Assembly (NCBI RefSeq): GCF_964204645.1 | Contig: NC_134031.1 | Span: forward strand, 13,864,501-13,928,500 | DNA length: 64,000 nucleotides | From: Tubulanus polymorphus | Lineage: Eukaryota; Nemertea; Palaeonemertea; Tubulaniformes; Tubulanidae | Reading direction: 5' to 3' | Shown here: positions 32,690 through 44,449 of the stretch, one piece after another | Layout of the letters: each line of letters opens with the position of its first letter | Numbering within the stretch: position 1 is the first letter of the stretch | Notes under the pieces: model-generated | The model's database searches: none | Told to the model about the DNA's origin: nothing | The model's input: only the letters and a program-made list of their open reading frames with translations | Translations under genes and position numbers: made by a program

Positions 32690-33759
32690 AGCCCACTTAA
32701 GTCGTAGCGGGCTATTGCGTTCACTTTTCGTCCGTCGTCCGTCCGTAGACGGAATCCAGTTATTGTGGAAAGTTTGGAAGACACTTCAATGTAATATCTT
32801 GATATTTGGGTTACACGTGTATCTACCCTAGACACATCTTCAACCCAAAAACTGGCCCTGTCAGATTCAAGATGGCTGACTGGCAGCCATTGTTGTTCGC
32901 CAAAATCAGCACTTTTTACACATTTTTGAACTTTTTTAGGGAAATTTTGAAAACGCTTTGATCAATTACCTCAATCTTTCATATATATTTGAATCCCCCA
33001 AGGGTCCATCAGCATAACAAGATTTGGGTCGATCGGACTCAAGATAGCCGTCCTTGTCAATTTTGGCCCGAATTCTGAGTCCTGTCGCTTCCTACTGGTT
33101 TGCCATTTCTCATTGCAATTTGTGATGGGTATTCTTTGGAAAGGGATGTTTTATACCTGAGACAGGTATTTTTGATAAGCCAATTATGATGCAATTGGTG
33201 GCCATCTTGTGTCATCAGTACTCATTCGTAGGTGGGAAAAAGTTTGTCCACATTATATCGATACCTAAGCATATTTTGTTACCACAATCAATTAGAAAGT
33301 TGTAGCTCATAACATTTTCTATGATTTTGGTGATTTTCAAGGTCATTGGTTTTTGAAAATGGCCACCAGGGGGCGTTGAATGATACAATAACTTAGTATA
33401 TCTATATTATATTTGTAGCTATGCATATCTTGTAACCAGAATCAATTTCAAAGTTGTAGCTCATAACGTGTTCTATGATTGTGATGAGTTTTAAGGACAT
33501 TAGTTACTCAATATGGTCACCAGGGGGCGTTGAATATTAAATTAACTTAGTATTTCCTTATTATATTGGTACCTAAGCATATTTTGTTGCCACGATCAAT
33601 TGTAAGTTTGTAGTTCATGACATGTTCTACAATTGTGGTGAGTTTCAAGGTCATTGGGTTATGCATATGGTCACCAGGGGGCATGGAATATTGAAATAGT
33701 TAAATTGTTGAGCATTTGAAACCACTTCCCAAGTGGGCATGGTGTCCCTGGACCCCTAG
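32690..33759 (+). mobile_element. Family A Helitron-like repeat, full length (reference copy)
   Basis: Starts AGCCCACTTAAGTCGTAGC with a GGGCT hairpin arm, then CGTTCACTTTTCGTCCGTCG. Three tandem units of about 154 bp, each ending at CACCAGGGGGC (33363, 33518, 33672). Ends with hairpin CCACTTCCCAAGTGG, then ATGGTGTCCCTGGACCCCTAG before TT. No target duplication is visible; flanks are T on both sides. Non-coding, 1,070 bp. Confidence 0.82.
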
Positions 33760-34714
33760 TTGGTGGTACGTTTTTTTATGCCAAAAGTGGTGCCGATTTT
33801 TATGAGCAACACGGTTCATACCATGAGCGCCTCGCCGCATGCAAAGAACTGGGATCGTAGCTATCGATTCCTCGGAGACGGCTGATTTTTCCAATTTTAT
33901 GGCATAAACATTCGATGATCTACATTTATGATGTTTTGACCGAGATTCCTCATTAAAGGGGTTCCCTCTGCATTGCAACAACCTATCAGAGCTATGCGCA
34001 CCTGCTACGGAGTCCCGTCGATAGACTGTTTAGTAACACATTTTCCTTGCCAAACTTGTATTCTAAATCTATAATTGTATGAATAGAAATATTAATTTGA
34101 AAATATTTTGCATCTAAAATCAATCCCGTATATTCATGGGCATCGTGTGGGAAGCACAGCGTTTTACTTGCACTTCGTCATGACGCTCTGATATCCTTCG
34201 GCTCTGGCTTCGGCTGCGTCTCGATTTCGCCTAATGCGCAATGGAATCGGTCTTAGCCCTTACTGACGGAATTGTCGGTAAAGTGGCTGGTGCGGTACCG
34301 CGGCTCTGTCTTCGGTTCGCGATTTGGAGCATTTCTCTAATCGGGACCGAATCTACTCGTACCTTACAAATTGCATCCCTATATCGTAAGCTGATATAAT
34401 TTGAACTTCGTCAAGCATCTCATATCTCAGAAGGCTGTGGTAAACCTCTCGGCCCATGGGCAATTATTTTATATCATTGTCATTTTTCAAATCATAACAT
34501 ACATCTCCCAATATCGGCATGTTGTGCACACTCAAGGCTTCTTGGGGAATCCTAATCATACCGTTGTATAATTGCAATAATTTTCTATTAATTGGGGGTA
34601 ATGATACCAATTCTGTGCAGTTGAACATTGTCACTGTGGAAAGGGCAAATTGATTTAAAATGATTTGATGATTATGAATGATGAAACTTCATAGATATTT
34701 AGCTAGTTATTTTC
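33760..34714. other. Intron stretch, nothing recognised
   Basis: A 93-codon - strand frame at 33700-33981 overlaps the repeat end and shows no family features. Confidence 0.4.
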
Positions 34715-35045
34715 GGTCCTATTCTCGAAGAATGGTCGACGTCGGAAATCCGGAATAAAGTGAAAGAGTAACGAGTAAACGAGTAACGAGTATCAGTTTG
34801 GAATACCGAAACTGGACTTGCTTTATTTTTATACTATTTATATACATTGAGGTACCAGACAGGCGGAGACATGGAAATTGATGTACAAACAAAGGTGACT
34901 ATTAGTGACATGAGATAGAGAGACAAACAACAATTAACACATTAGAGAGACAAACAACAATTAACACATAAGACACAGACAAACAGTGTCAAGAATCGAA
35001 AATCAATTACACATAAACATTTAAACATTAAAGGAATATAGAATA
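34715..35045 (+). repeat. Interspersed repeat, copy 2 (internally deleted)
   Basis: Matches both ends of the repeat at 25226-27050 (GAATGGTCGACGTCGGAAAT; AGACAGGCGGAGACATGG; AAGACACAGACAAAC). A 24-bp unit, AGAGAGACAAACAACAATTA..., is doubled at 34915-34968. Confidence 0.6.
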
Positions 35046-35190
35046 TTGATGAAATATTTACAACAATTATCAGTGACATTTAGTGTTGTAAAAGATATAT
35101 CATGTCATCAAAACAATTAGACCTGTTTCTCTGGAATGCTTACTGGTATCTAAATTAGACATAATTTATTGTATCATGTTTTTAATCTAG

Positions 35191-35335
35191 GTAGAAGCGT
35201 CTGCTGTAGCTATAATGGAAGGACACGGTGGACATACAAGTGAACCCTTTGTAAAATCATTAATGACCGAGTCCTCTCTTGATAAAAATCCAATGTTACT
35301 GGTGAAGGATTTGATCGGATTCTCTTTAAAAGATG
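35191..35335 (+). CDS. TMCO4: TMCO4 coding exon 4 (aa 98-145)
   Basis: AATCTAG acceptor, GATG|GTAATT donor. Encodes VEASAVAIMEGHGGHTSEPF and ends LVKDLIGFSLKD, a conserved TMCO4 helix end. Phase 0 in, phase 1 out. Confidence 0.9.
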
Positions 35336-35591
35336 GTAATTTGCTTGATTACTAGTAAATTGTTTTAATAGGATGCGTGGAGACTGTGTGAATTTTTGTT
35401 TACAAGTAACACTAACATGCCGGATAGGTAAAAATACTTTGAAATCTGATGCAGTTGAAACCGTGCACAATGATTGGGTACAATGATTGGGTTTGAAGTG
35501 ACTCGTGGTACGAAGAAATACATGTTAATGCTTGGCCAGTTTAATTCATACAAGTATGAATCTGTAATCTGAACCCTGAACCAATGGTTAG

Positions 35592-36617
35592 CGGTAAAAA
35601 TCCCCTCGCTAAAAATCCCCAATTCTTCAAAGTAGGTAAAAAACCCCTCCTTCTGAATTTAGTGTAAGTTGATACAATCTTAAGTTTAATTAATTCATAT
35701 TGATACATATATCCAATTTATTCATATTTTACTGTAGAACACCATAAGTATACCATGAGCATACAAACTATAGTATATACTATTTGAATTAATACATACT
35801 ACAAATTAACAGTTCATGGATACTAAATAAGTACCATACTAGTTATTGCAGTTAATGAAAGGGTTCATCGCACATTTCAATTATATTACACTAGCTTGAA
35901 TCGAAAAAATTTCTAAAGGTAGGGAGGGACACACGAGCATATTTTTTCGCCTGATCGCGACGATTAAATTCGCCAGCGAATGCGCCGACTAATTTATACG
36001 CCCGATGCGAGCGGGAACACGTAGCGATTCAACCAAAATTCGGTCAGCGACTGGCACTTAGTGGAAGAGAGTTAACGAATCACATGATATCAATAATGCA
36101 TCCTATTGGTTGATAAAAATGAATCGCTCGGCAAAATTCGCTGAGTGCGGGCAGACGAGCGAATTTGCGGGCGATCGCATTTTTCGGGTGATTGATAAAT
36201 TCGCCGCAATCGGGCGAAAAAATACGCTCGTGTGCCACTACCTTAATAAAAGTTCATTATTGCTTATAATTCATGGCATCGCACTGCTCAAATATACCAC
36301 AATTTAACATGAGTACGCAGTTCAAAAATATTCCAGTTCGACTTTTAAGATATTACAAATACAAAGTTCATTATTCTTATTAATTCTAACAATTTATTTT
36401 ATTCTACGAGTTTGCTTACGAATTTATCCCAACGAAAGATTTCATTGCGCAGTTCAAACATATTTCAGTATCATTGCAAATGAATAAAAGCAGAGAAACA
36501 TTTTGCTTTTAAATGTTCTTGAAAATCACCAAATGGGGATTTTTACCTACTTTATTTATTTGGGGATTTTTACCGAGGGGATTTCTACCCAGGGGATATT
36601 TCCCTAGGATTTTTACC
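35592..36617. mobile_element. TIR element of about 1 kb with a second element nested in it
   Basis: Left end GGTAAAAATCCCCTCG, AAAATCCCCAA and AGTAGGTAAAAA. Right end carries the inverses: GGGGATTTTTACCTACT, TTGGGGATTTTTACCGAGGG and GGATTTTTACC. No coding frame. Confidence 0.75.
35916..36244. mobile_element. Nested palindromic MITE, CpG-rich
   Basis: Ends AAGGTAG...CACACGAGCATATTTTTT and AAAAAATACGCTCGTGTG...CTACCTT are inverse, with CGCC/GGCG segments mirrored inside. Lies within the 35592-36617 element. Confidence 0.8.
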
Positions 36618-36956
36618 TACAACGGAACCAACACACTTCTTCCAATATTTTACATCCAGGCTTCGCATGTGTCCATCTATCTTTAATTGGATATGAACTA
36701 ATAATGGTCTGGTTAAACCAGAAGTCATTTCATCACTACACTTTCAGAAAGTGATCACACAATACTGGTGAATGTCTTAATGGGAATTGGTTCATGCAGC
36801 ACATCGATACCCGCATGAGTTTCAGTCATATGCGCTAACCACTCACCTTCAGCACTGCACAAATTCACAACCTGACATTCCAGATTCAAATGTTTAAACC
36901 ACTTATCAATATTCAAATATTTGCCTATTGTTTACTTTGATTCAAATATTATTTAG

Positions 36957-37089
36957 GTTGCTATGATGCTCGAATGCGTTTCCTAATTCGACACATTGCA
37001 TTTTTGCTTCACGTCAATCTTGACAAAGTTGAAGACTATGAAGAAAGCGTAGTTGAACATTTGACTGAAGAAGACCACACAATGTCAGA
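36957..37089 (+). CDS. TMCO4: TMCO4 coding exon 5 (aa 146-190)
   Basis: ATTTAG acceptor, AGA|GTGAGT donor. Encodes CYDARMRFLIRHIAFLLHVN, then LDKVEDYEESVVEHL and EEDHTMS. YDAR...H...LL.V is conserved in the family. Phase 1 in, phase 2 out. Confidence 0.9.
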
Positions 37090-37210
37090 GTGAGTTGTAA
37101 ATTTTGGTCATCCACAATTAACACAATTATTTGAATTTCAAAGCTCTTAGGCATTCGGAAGTATGTTAGAAAATGAGCAGAATTTCAATGAATATTTCCC
37201 CATTCTACTT

Positions 37211-37740
37211 AGACCACCCTAAATAGATTGTCTGTTTGCAGTGACACCGACTTCAGGGTGAGTCGGTAGGTAGGAAGAAATTCTTTTTTTTTCGCTAAAT
37301 TTTAGGGCAAAAAACAATTTTGTCATCTTTTTACATGAAATATCAAAGAGTAGCGTTTTGCATAGAAGAAATTTGTCTAATAGCCTAGATTTCATGAATA
37401 ACTTAAAATTCTAACTTCATCAGGAGCATCATCTGTGTGTTCAAAATGGAACTATACATTGAATATATATGCACTAAAACATTACCGGCTTTAAAATAGT
37501 TACTAGAATGATTGGCAACATATTGGAACATTGGTAGTTTCCTGGAAAACTTAAAACTAGGCCACACATTGCACACTTAACATACATAGTGCATACATTG
37601 GCAGTTTGTTGGTAGGTCGGCCAATTTTTTGTTAAAAATAAGATTTATTTCAATGAATACCAGAAAAATGTTTTCATTCGATACATTTTAAGTCGGGTCA
37701 GTTGGGTTACGGCAAACAGATCATTATTTTTGGATGGCTT
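37211..37740. mobile_element. TIR element, family T1, copy 2 (inverted)
   Basis: Ends CCACCCTAAATAGATTGTCT and GGCAAACAGATCATTATTTT with GGATGG; body mirrors the 18041-18610 copy in opposite orientation (GAGTCGGTAGGTAGG and the AAAAAACAATTTTGT-type run shared). Confidence 0.8.
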
Positions 37741-38266
37741 TATGTGGTGGGAGGATGTGCTCTAATGTTTTTGACTAATGTAGGTCATACCAAGATGGCT
37801 GCCACAGCTATATTTATGTGTGAAACAGGCAATTTGGACCTTGTTCCTGCTCTAGGGTTTACAGCTTTGACATGATTTTGTTATCAATCAAAGTAGCCTA
37901 CTTATGGCCATTCTTGGTCAAAATCAACACTTTTTACCGCTTGGCCGAAGGGGCAGTCATTGCATACACCCGTCCATGCGTCTACTCTGTCCAAAATACT
38001 TGTTCCCATTTACAAGGTACAGTTTTTGCAGTAGAGAAGTTGTTTTCTCATCGAAAGTGTATAGTATATAGTCCTAAAAGCCTATGGGTTTTGGTGATAT
38101 TATTGATTATTATCGCATTCGAACTAAGATGGATTAAATGTAGTTGCAACAATCCTGTTAGCTCTGTGATTGAACCCTTGCTAGAGTAAATCTTATACCA
38201 TACCATTCAATAAATGGTTTTATCTTAATTTTACGAGAAATTGAAATGGTTCTATTTATATTCTAG

Positions 38267-38628
38267 GGAGGAATTAAAAGAAAAGAAAAAAGCAGAATCA
38301 AAACGCAAACGAAAACGTTACTTCATGATTGGTCTTGCGACTATCGGTGGTGGAACACTGATAGGCTTAACAGGTGGATTAGCCGCTCCGCTAGTCGCAG
38401 CGGGGGCTGGTGCAATTATAGGGGGCGCTGGTGCTGCTGCCTTAGGAACTACGGCTGGTATCGCAATTATTGGTTCTATATTTGGTGTCGCTGGTGCCGG
38501 ACTAACTGGATATAAAATGAAAAAACGTGTTGGTGCTATTGAACACTTTGAATTCATGCCTATAGCGGAAAGCAGTCAGTTGCATTTAACAGTCGCCATA
38601 TCTGGTTGGCTTAGTAAAAATGAAGGAG
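38267..38628 (+). CDS. TMCO4: TMCO4 coding exon 6 (aa 190-310), membrane segment
   Basis: The largest internal exon. Acceptor TTCTAG, donor GAG|GTGAGA. Starts with a Lys/Glu-rich helix (EELKEKKKAESKRKRKR), then a Gly/Ala-rich hydrophobic stretch 208-272 (GLATIGGGTLIGLTGGLAAP ...), the GYKMKKRVGAIEHFEF block, and LHLTVAISGWLSK, the first strand of the hydrolase domain. This is the most conserved part of TMCO4. The open frame reads on into the intron for a few codons. The - strand frame at 38318-38557 is a shadow. Confidence 0.97.
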
Positions 38629-38727
38629 GTGAGAGACGTTGCATAATCTCGACTACATAATCTGAAGCGGCTATCAATCTGCAGCTTCAAACATTCACCA
38701 TTTAGTACGATAACCACACTCAAACGT

Positions 38728-38936
38728 GGTGAACGGATAAAAAGATTAAAACCCACTAGGCCTATCTACAGATTAAGAGAATTTAAAATCAAGAATTTAT
38801 TTGCACCTGACGATGATCTCTAGGGTGAGATCGAAACGTCGTGTTCATTATATATTTTAGATTGTTCGAATCAATAAATTCTTGATTTTAAATTCTTTTA
38901 ATCTGTAGATAGTGGGTTTTAATCTTTTTATTCACC
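38728..38936 (+). ncRNA. Hairpin repeat with a hammerhead ribozyme core
   Basis: A ~210-bp inverted repeat (arms GGTGAACGGATAAAAAGATT... and ...AATCTTTTTATTCACC). At its centre (38807-38838): CTGACGA, then stem TGATCTC/GAGATC, then GAAAC. This is the CUGANGA / stem II / GAAA hammerhead core. ACGTC follows, giving a GUC cleavage site with a minimal palindromic stem III (ACGT), and CAC before the core pairs with GTG after the site as stem I. Such minimal hammerheads are known from Penelope-like retroelements. Activity is not shown by sequence alone. Confidence 0.7.
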
Positions 38937-41823
38937 ATTGGTTGTAGAAGTCTTGGCAATCCTTTTTTCACCGACCACGATGTTACAGTGGTTCAATTTT
39001 TACTTAATTTTCCCAGTTTTCTCTGTTGTTTGCCATATGCTTTGTAACTTGCTCAGTTAGTCTGAAATTTGTTGCGATTTCCTGAGTTCGTTGAAAGAAA
39101 GAAAGAATTTATTTCTGAAAGAAGAAATTGAAGAATGAATGTGCGGCGTAGTTTGCAATATTTACTGCGAAGCCATGATGATAGCGCCCTCGTTTAAGTA
39201 ATATGTTTAGCTAACCAAAATCAATGAAGCCGTATGATCTTTAGATAAAGGATAATCTATTAATGAAAAAAGATGCATTTGAATATTTGAAGTAAAATTG
39301 ATGATGAAACCACCCGGGGATATCTTGAAGTAAAAGAACTTATTGTTATGCTGATGAATTTTAAACAATGCTAATTTGCATTAAAAAACACTGTATAGAT
39401 GGTCCAATATTGTGTAATATATAATTGAACTCAGTTGTGTGAACTCATATTGGTGTGGCTTGCTCGCAATGATTCCGCCTTCGCCTTCGTGTGGGTATCA
39501 TCTTGTTAACCTCTGTGTCTGACCTGCACTACGTCTAAGGTCTATGATGAGACGATATCATTCCTGGGTGCGTGTAGCTCGTGCGGGCTTCTGTTACATT
39601 TCGGGTAGAGCAGTAACTATGAAGAGAGTTAGACTAATGCGGCTGTTCGATGAACACATTTCGCTTAGTCTTACTACGAGCAATTATCTAACAGGAGGAA
39701 GCTTGCCCTATATCAGTGTACTACACACTGGTACGATCAGTAACGCTGTCAATCATACAGTCAGGGGTGTGTGGGATTCGACATCGCTGGACAGCAGCGC
39801 TGCGCGTTGATTCTAAAAGCAATCCATAAAGGTAGTTTTAAGATGACGCATGCGTATTTGGCACCATAATGACCGCGCTTACGAAATCCACAGCTTGGTG
39901 AAAACATTTTTGTATTTTCCTGACGGTTCCTGTGAATAAAATATGCAGTTTTAGGTAGATGAAGTGTTGATGAATGCCGGGATAACATTCCGGTGAATGC
40001 GGAATTAGGGTAAAATGCTGCCAAAATCTTACAAAAATACAATGTATTCACCTGTAATATGGCCGATCATCATTTCGACCGATTTTTTTCTAGAAATGGT
40101 GATCATATATAGGTAAATAGTTGCTATTTCTTATAACAGAAATTAATTAGAAACTACATGGACACTTTATTTACTAATATGAAAACAGAATTCCAGAAAA
40201 ATATATCCTTAGAATACATCAATCATGGACAACTCCCAAATGATCCAAAATTAAAACAGAAATATACCGAAAATTGTCTTGATGCAATACATGCACACAA
40301 CATGGAAATATAAGATTAAAAATATAGCTGCAAGCAGAGATAACGGGTTTCTGCCTTTCTGGATAGAATGTCGTTCAGGGATGCGAGCAAAGATTTCACC
40401 CGAAATCAGTTCGTTACGTTCCGTTTTTTGAAAGAGTGCCACCTAGGGGTCAACTCACAACATGGATATGTTGACCCACATGTGCTACTACGCGCTACGC
40501 GCAAAGTACTAATGAGCCAGGTTTTGGGGGAAATAACATCGAGAAGAACGAAGCTACGGTGGTTTTACCATTCCCTAGTGACAGTTTAAGCGCATATTCG
40601 GTTATTATTAGTTCCGAACAATGTCGACTGGATAAGAAAACCGAATTTGGCCCAAAGCACAAATTTGGCCTATAGGGTAAACTATGCAGGAGGGAAGGCC
40701 TTATAGTGTTACTATTAGTAGAGGAGTGACAAGTCAGTCTGACAAGTCAAGCGATCAGATGGGGACTACAATTCACATATGAAATTGTCCTCCAAAATCC
40801 ATTATAAAAACATAATCACGAACGGTACCATCACTCCCCATTACTTTCTGTCACTGGTCTCTGGCTAGCAATCATTCTTTATCGGTGCAGTGGGTAGGTA
40901 TTTTCAACTGACTTTGTTCTTCTATGACATAACCATCGCCACTGCGTCACGATGTGATGTACATGTACAAGGGACCTCCAATTTGTAATGTATGTGATGT
41001 ATAAACTGACTCTAGACCGTTTAATATCGACGATAACCAGGTATCCCCAACTCTGACAATTTCTGACGCTAACTAGTATGACCCGCCTTTTGGACCTGAC
41101 CAATTCAATTCAAATAAGAAAACGCATACCGGTACAATAAATGAATAAAAAAGTGCTGATGTTTTTCGAAGTATTGATTTGGATATTCTCGGAGCCTTCC
41201 TTCTTTATTTATTTATGAAATGACGTCACAAACTTTTCAGATTCGCGCCAGTATGCACGCCATGATTGATGATTGCTATTTCCACCGGTGCTATCTGTAA
41301 GTAACTTCAAGTTTAAAATAGGAAGCACAGTACATCCATAGAAACTACGCGCAGAAAGAGACTGTTATATTATTATCAGAGTTTAACATTTTTCGTTTCA
41401 AGGTTGTTAGTAGTCAAATCTAATAGAAGATGATTTTTATGTGACAAAACTCGGTGGAAAATATGTTAAAATAATAATCAGCAGGAAGCAGAAACCCTAA
41501 ATATGAAAGAGAAGTTACCTCTTTTATACCTTTATAAAAGATGAAAATTACTTCTTGGACCATGAAATACTTTATTTTGTAATTTGTACGTATATGAGTT
41601 TTGATATTATTCTATAGTCTGGCTCATTTTATCCATGTCTGTCGAGGTGAATACCTCGCACCCAAAAATCCGAACAATAGGCTAACAATAGGCTCATCAA
41701 TTAGCCGTGCGCCAACAGTTTGATTGACAGCGTTACTGATCGTGTGTACAGAGATATAGGGCAAGCTTCCTCACTGTCTTACTGTTCAGTGTGGATTGAG
41801 GCCTAGGCCCAGTCAAATTCATT
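38937..41823. other. Intron 6 stretch without recognised gene
   Basis: No coding similarity on either strand. 40319-40345 (AATATAGCTGCAAGCAGAGA) is shared in part with 25428-25455 and resembles a widespread interspersed repeat head. Otherwise unremarkable. Confidence 0.4.
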
Positions 41824-42009
41824 AGCTCCGCTGTGACCGAAGGTCAGCGGAGCTAATGGGTTAGGGGGTGAGCCGTCGTCGTCCGTCCGTTCGTTTGTTC
41901 GTGCGTCTGTCAACTTTTTCTTCAAATCGCTACTAGTCATACAGGAGAGAATCCCACAATGATAATAAAAAGTCCCAAAATGAAACTTCGAGATAGTAGT
42001 TTATTTCAA

Positions 42010-42042
42010 CGTTTCGACTATATCCTAATAGTCATCTTCAGG
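42010..42042 (-). ncRNA. Hammerhead ribozyme core, left Penelope repeat
   Basis: Inverse copy of the core at 44299-44330: CTGAAGA, stem II GACTAT/ATAGTC, GAAAC, on the - strand. Confidence 0.6.
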
Positions 42043-42309
42043 AATAATGAGATAGTACAGAAATTATGAGATATATATACAATCCAGAGACAAAGAGACT
42101 AATTCAAGTAATCAGAGATGATACAAACTAAAGGAAAATTAACGTAGAAACAGTTACATGCTAAAATAGATTAAAGGGAAGCAAACTAAGGGGTAATTAT
42201 AAACAACAATAGTGAGTATAAATATAAATGAAACTTAAAGTCAACAGGAACCTCTTTGAATATCTACCTCGTCGATTTCGGCTCGCCTTCCAAGAACTAC
42301 GGAATTAAA

Positions 42310-43200
42310 GACTATTAAAATATCTAAGGCTGATAAAGGTGGCAAGATTGTGATTTTAGATCTGGATAATTATAATGTTAAAATGCAATCTCTCTTGGAT
42401 AATCCTGGTGTTTATAAGAAACTTAAATCGAATCCTCTTCCTCGTATGCAAGCTAATTTCAACAGAAGTCTTTCGGATATTATTAAACGTTTCCCCTCCG
42501 CTAAAGAAACTCTAAATAAGTTCCATTCACGTCTTCCCTCTTTACCATATATCTATGGTTTGCCTAAAATTCATAAAGATAATGTTCCACTGCGCCCTAT
42601 AGTCTCCAATTGTAATTCTCCTACATACCAGTTATCTAAATTTCTCGCCAAAACAGTTATCTCCGGTGCTCGGTTCGTTCTCTCCGTCGCACCTTCGCCA
42701 TAATCAACACTTACTTGAACGTATTAAGAATATTATCCCTGGCAACGACAAATTTATATCATTTGATGTTACTTCCCTTTTTACCAATGTTCCTCTTGGA
42801 CCTACTCTTGATTTCTTAAAACGCAGATTACCATCACTTAACATTAACTTCGGCATTCCTACGGATTGTATCATCGACCTTATCTCTATTTGTACGACGG
42901 ACTCCTTTTTGAATTCAACAATTGTTTTTACGAACAGACATTCGGTATCGCTATGGGAAATCCTCTTAGTCCTATTCTAGCTAATTTATTCCTAGAACAT
43001 GTTGAATCTGAAATATTGCCTCTTTATACTGATATTCACCCTAAAATCTGGCTCAGATATGTTGACGATGTTCTGGCTTTGGTTCCCTTTGACTTCAATG
43101 TTGATAACTTTCTTATATATTTAAACTCCCTTTACCGTCTCTGGCTTTTACGTATGAATGGGAATCTAATAGTAAAATACCTTTTCTGGATGTTTTGATT
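42310..43200 (+). pseudogene. Penelope-like reverse transcriptase
   Basis: Similarity starts at KISKADKGGKIVILDLDNY (about 42317) without an upstream start. Then LPYIYGLPKIHK and LRPIVSN (RT blocks typical of Penelope), FISFDVTSLFTNVP (block A), AMGNPLSPILANLFLEH (block B) and RYVDDVLAL (catalytic YVDD). The frame changes at about 42690, where CGCACCTTC interrupts the join, and again near 42940. The N-terminal ~200 residues usual for the family are missing. Non-functional as it stands. Confidence 0.9.
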
Positions 43201-43332
43201 TTTAACTGTGGATCCTTTTTGAAATTCGCGGTTTATAGGAAACCTACCAACGCTGAATCCTACCTCCATTACTTCTCTTTTACTTCTCCGAATATTTAAC
43301 TCGGTTTAGCTCAAGGATTATTTCTTCGCGCT

Positions 43333-43983
43333 TTGAGAATTTGCGACCCCTCATTTCTACCCGATGAAATTCAACATATTAACCAATCTCTCAAAAAACT
43401 TGCCTACCCCGATTTCCTATTGAAAAAAGCTCTACTTAAAGCTCGTACTACGCATTTTAGAAATAACAACCTTAGAACTCCTACGTTGGCTACCGATAAA
43501 CAGCCTATCATTGTATCGTATGTACCTTTCCTCGGGAATTCTAAAGTTTCTCTTCGGTCACTTAATAAACAACTTATCTTTAAATACAATAATAAACTTA
43601 GTAACATATTGATTAACAACAAACCGAAAACCGAATCCCTAAACTGTGGAATTTATAAAATACCTTGTAAAGTTTGCGACAAAGTATATATAGGAGAAAC
43701 AGGTCGGAATCTTAATCAATGCATAAAAAAGCATAAATTAGATGTAAAAAACTTAAAACCTGAAAGCGGAGTTGCTAGTCATGTTTTTCAGACTTCACAC
43801 AATTTTGATTTTGCTAATGCTGAATTAATTTACCCTTGCAGCGATAAAACTAGAAGACATATTTTGGAATCTGCATTAATTATTGAAAATTCGAACAACG
43901 TTGTAAACCTTAACAATGGTTTTTCACCCCATAATAAACTTATATCAAAATTCCTCTGTAAACTGGTTAAACTCAACACTTGA
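43333..43983 (+). pseudogene. Penelope C-terminal part with GIY-YIG endonuclease
   Basis: A 216-codon frame in the region after RT. CGIYKIPCKVCDKVYIGETG is the GIY-YIG nuclease signature with the CxxC characteristic of Penelope, followed by GRNLNQCIKKHK and SGVASHVFQTSHNFDF. The upstream joining frame (43200-43330) carries a stop. The domain would nick the target for priming in an active element. Confidence 0.9.
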
Positions 43984-44298
43984 TTTCCCCTTTGATTATT
44001 TGTTATTTGTTCTCTCATCAATTTCGTCTCTGACTTAACTTGTATTCACCTTTGTTTTAATTTAAGTGCCCCCTAGTTTGTCTTTCTTTTTACTACTGAC
44101 TTAAAGTTTCATTTATATTTATACTCACTATTGTTGTTTATAATCACCCCTTAGTTTGCTTCCCTTTAATCTATTTTAGCGTGTAACTGTTTCTACGTTA
44201 ATTTTCCTTTAGTTTGTATCATCTCTGATTACTTGAATTAGTCTCTTTGTCTCTGGATTGTATATATATCTCATAATTTCTGTAGTATCTCATTATTC

Positions 44299-44330
44299 CT
44301 GAAGATGACTATTAGGATATAGTCGAAACG
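44299..44330 (+). ncRNA. Hammerhead ribozyme core, right Penelope repeat
   Basis: CTGAAGA, then TGACTAT..ATAGTC (6-bp stem II, loop TAGGAT), then GAAACGTT. ACGT can form the minimal stem III, GTT gives a GUU cleavage site, and TTC before the core pairs with GAA after the site. Same layout as at 38807-38838 with different stems, which supports the call by covariation. Confidence 0.7.
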
Positions 44331-44449
44331 TTGAAATAAACTACTATCTCGAAGTTTCATTTTCGGACTTTTTATTATCATTGTGGGATTCTCTCCTCAT
44401 CGCGTCAACACGGATATAGTGTTCTACCAATCGTGAACTAGTCATACAG

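Larger units (their letters stand above)
41945..44436 (+). mobile_element. Penelope-like retroelement with 13-bp target duplication
   Basis: Flanked by ACTAGTCATACAG at 41932-41944 and 44437-44449, inside a family C unit. The left ~290 bp (41945-42238) and the right ~290 bp (about 44104-44395) are near-perfect inverted copies, followed on the right by a 41-bp tail. The coding part between is 5'-truncated and frameshifted. Inverted flanking repeats, GIY-YIG endonuclease and hammerhead cores are all typical of Penelope-like elements. Confidence 0.9.

Noticed and set aside
33700-33981. 93-codon - strand frame with basic product
   Set aside because: Partly made of the family A repeat end; no recognisable domain.
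38318-38557. Pro/Ala-rich - strand frame
   Set aside because: Shadow of the Gly/Ala-rich TMCO4 exon 6.
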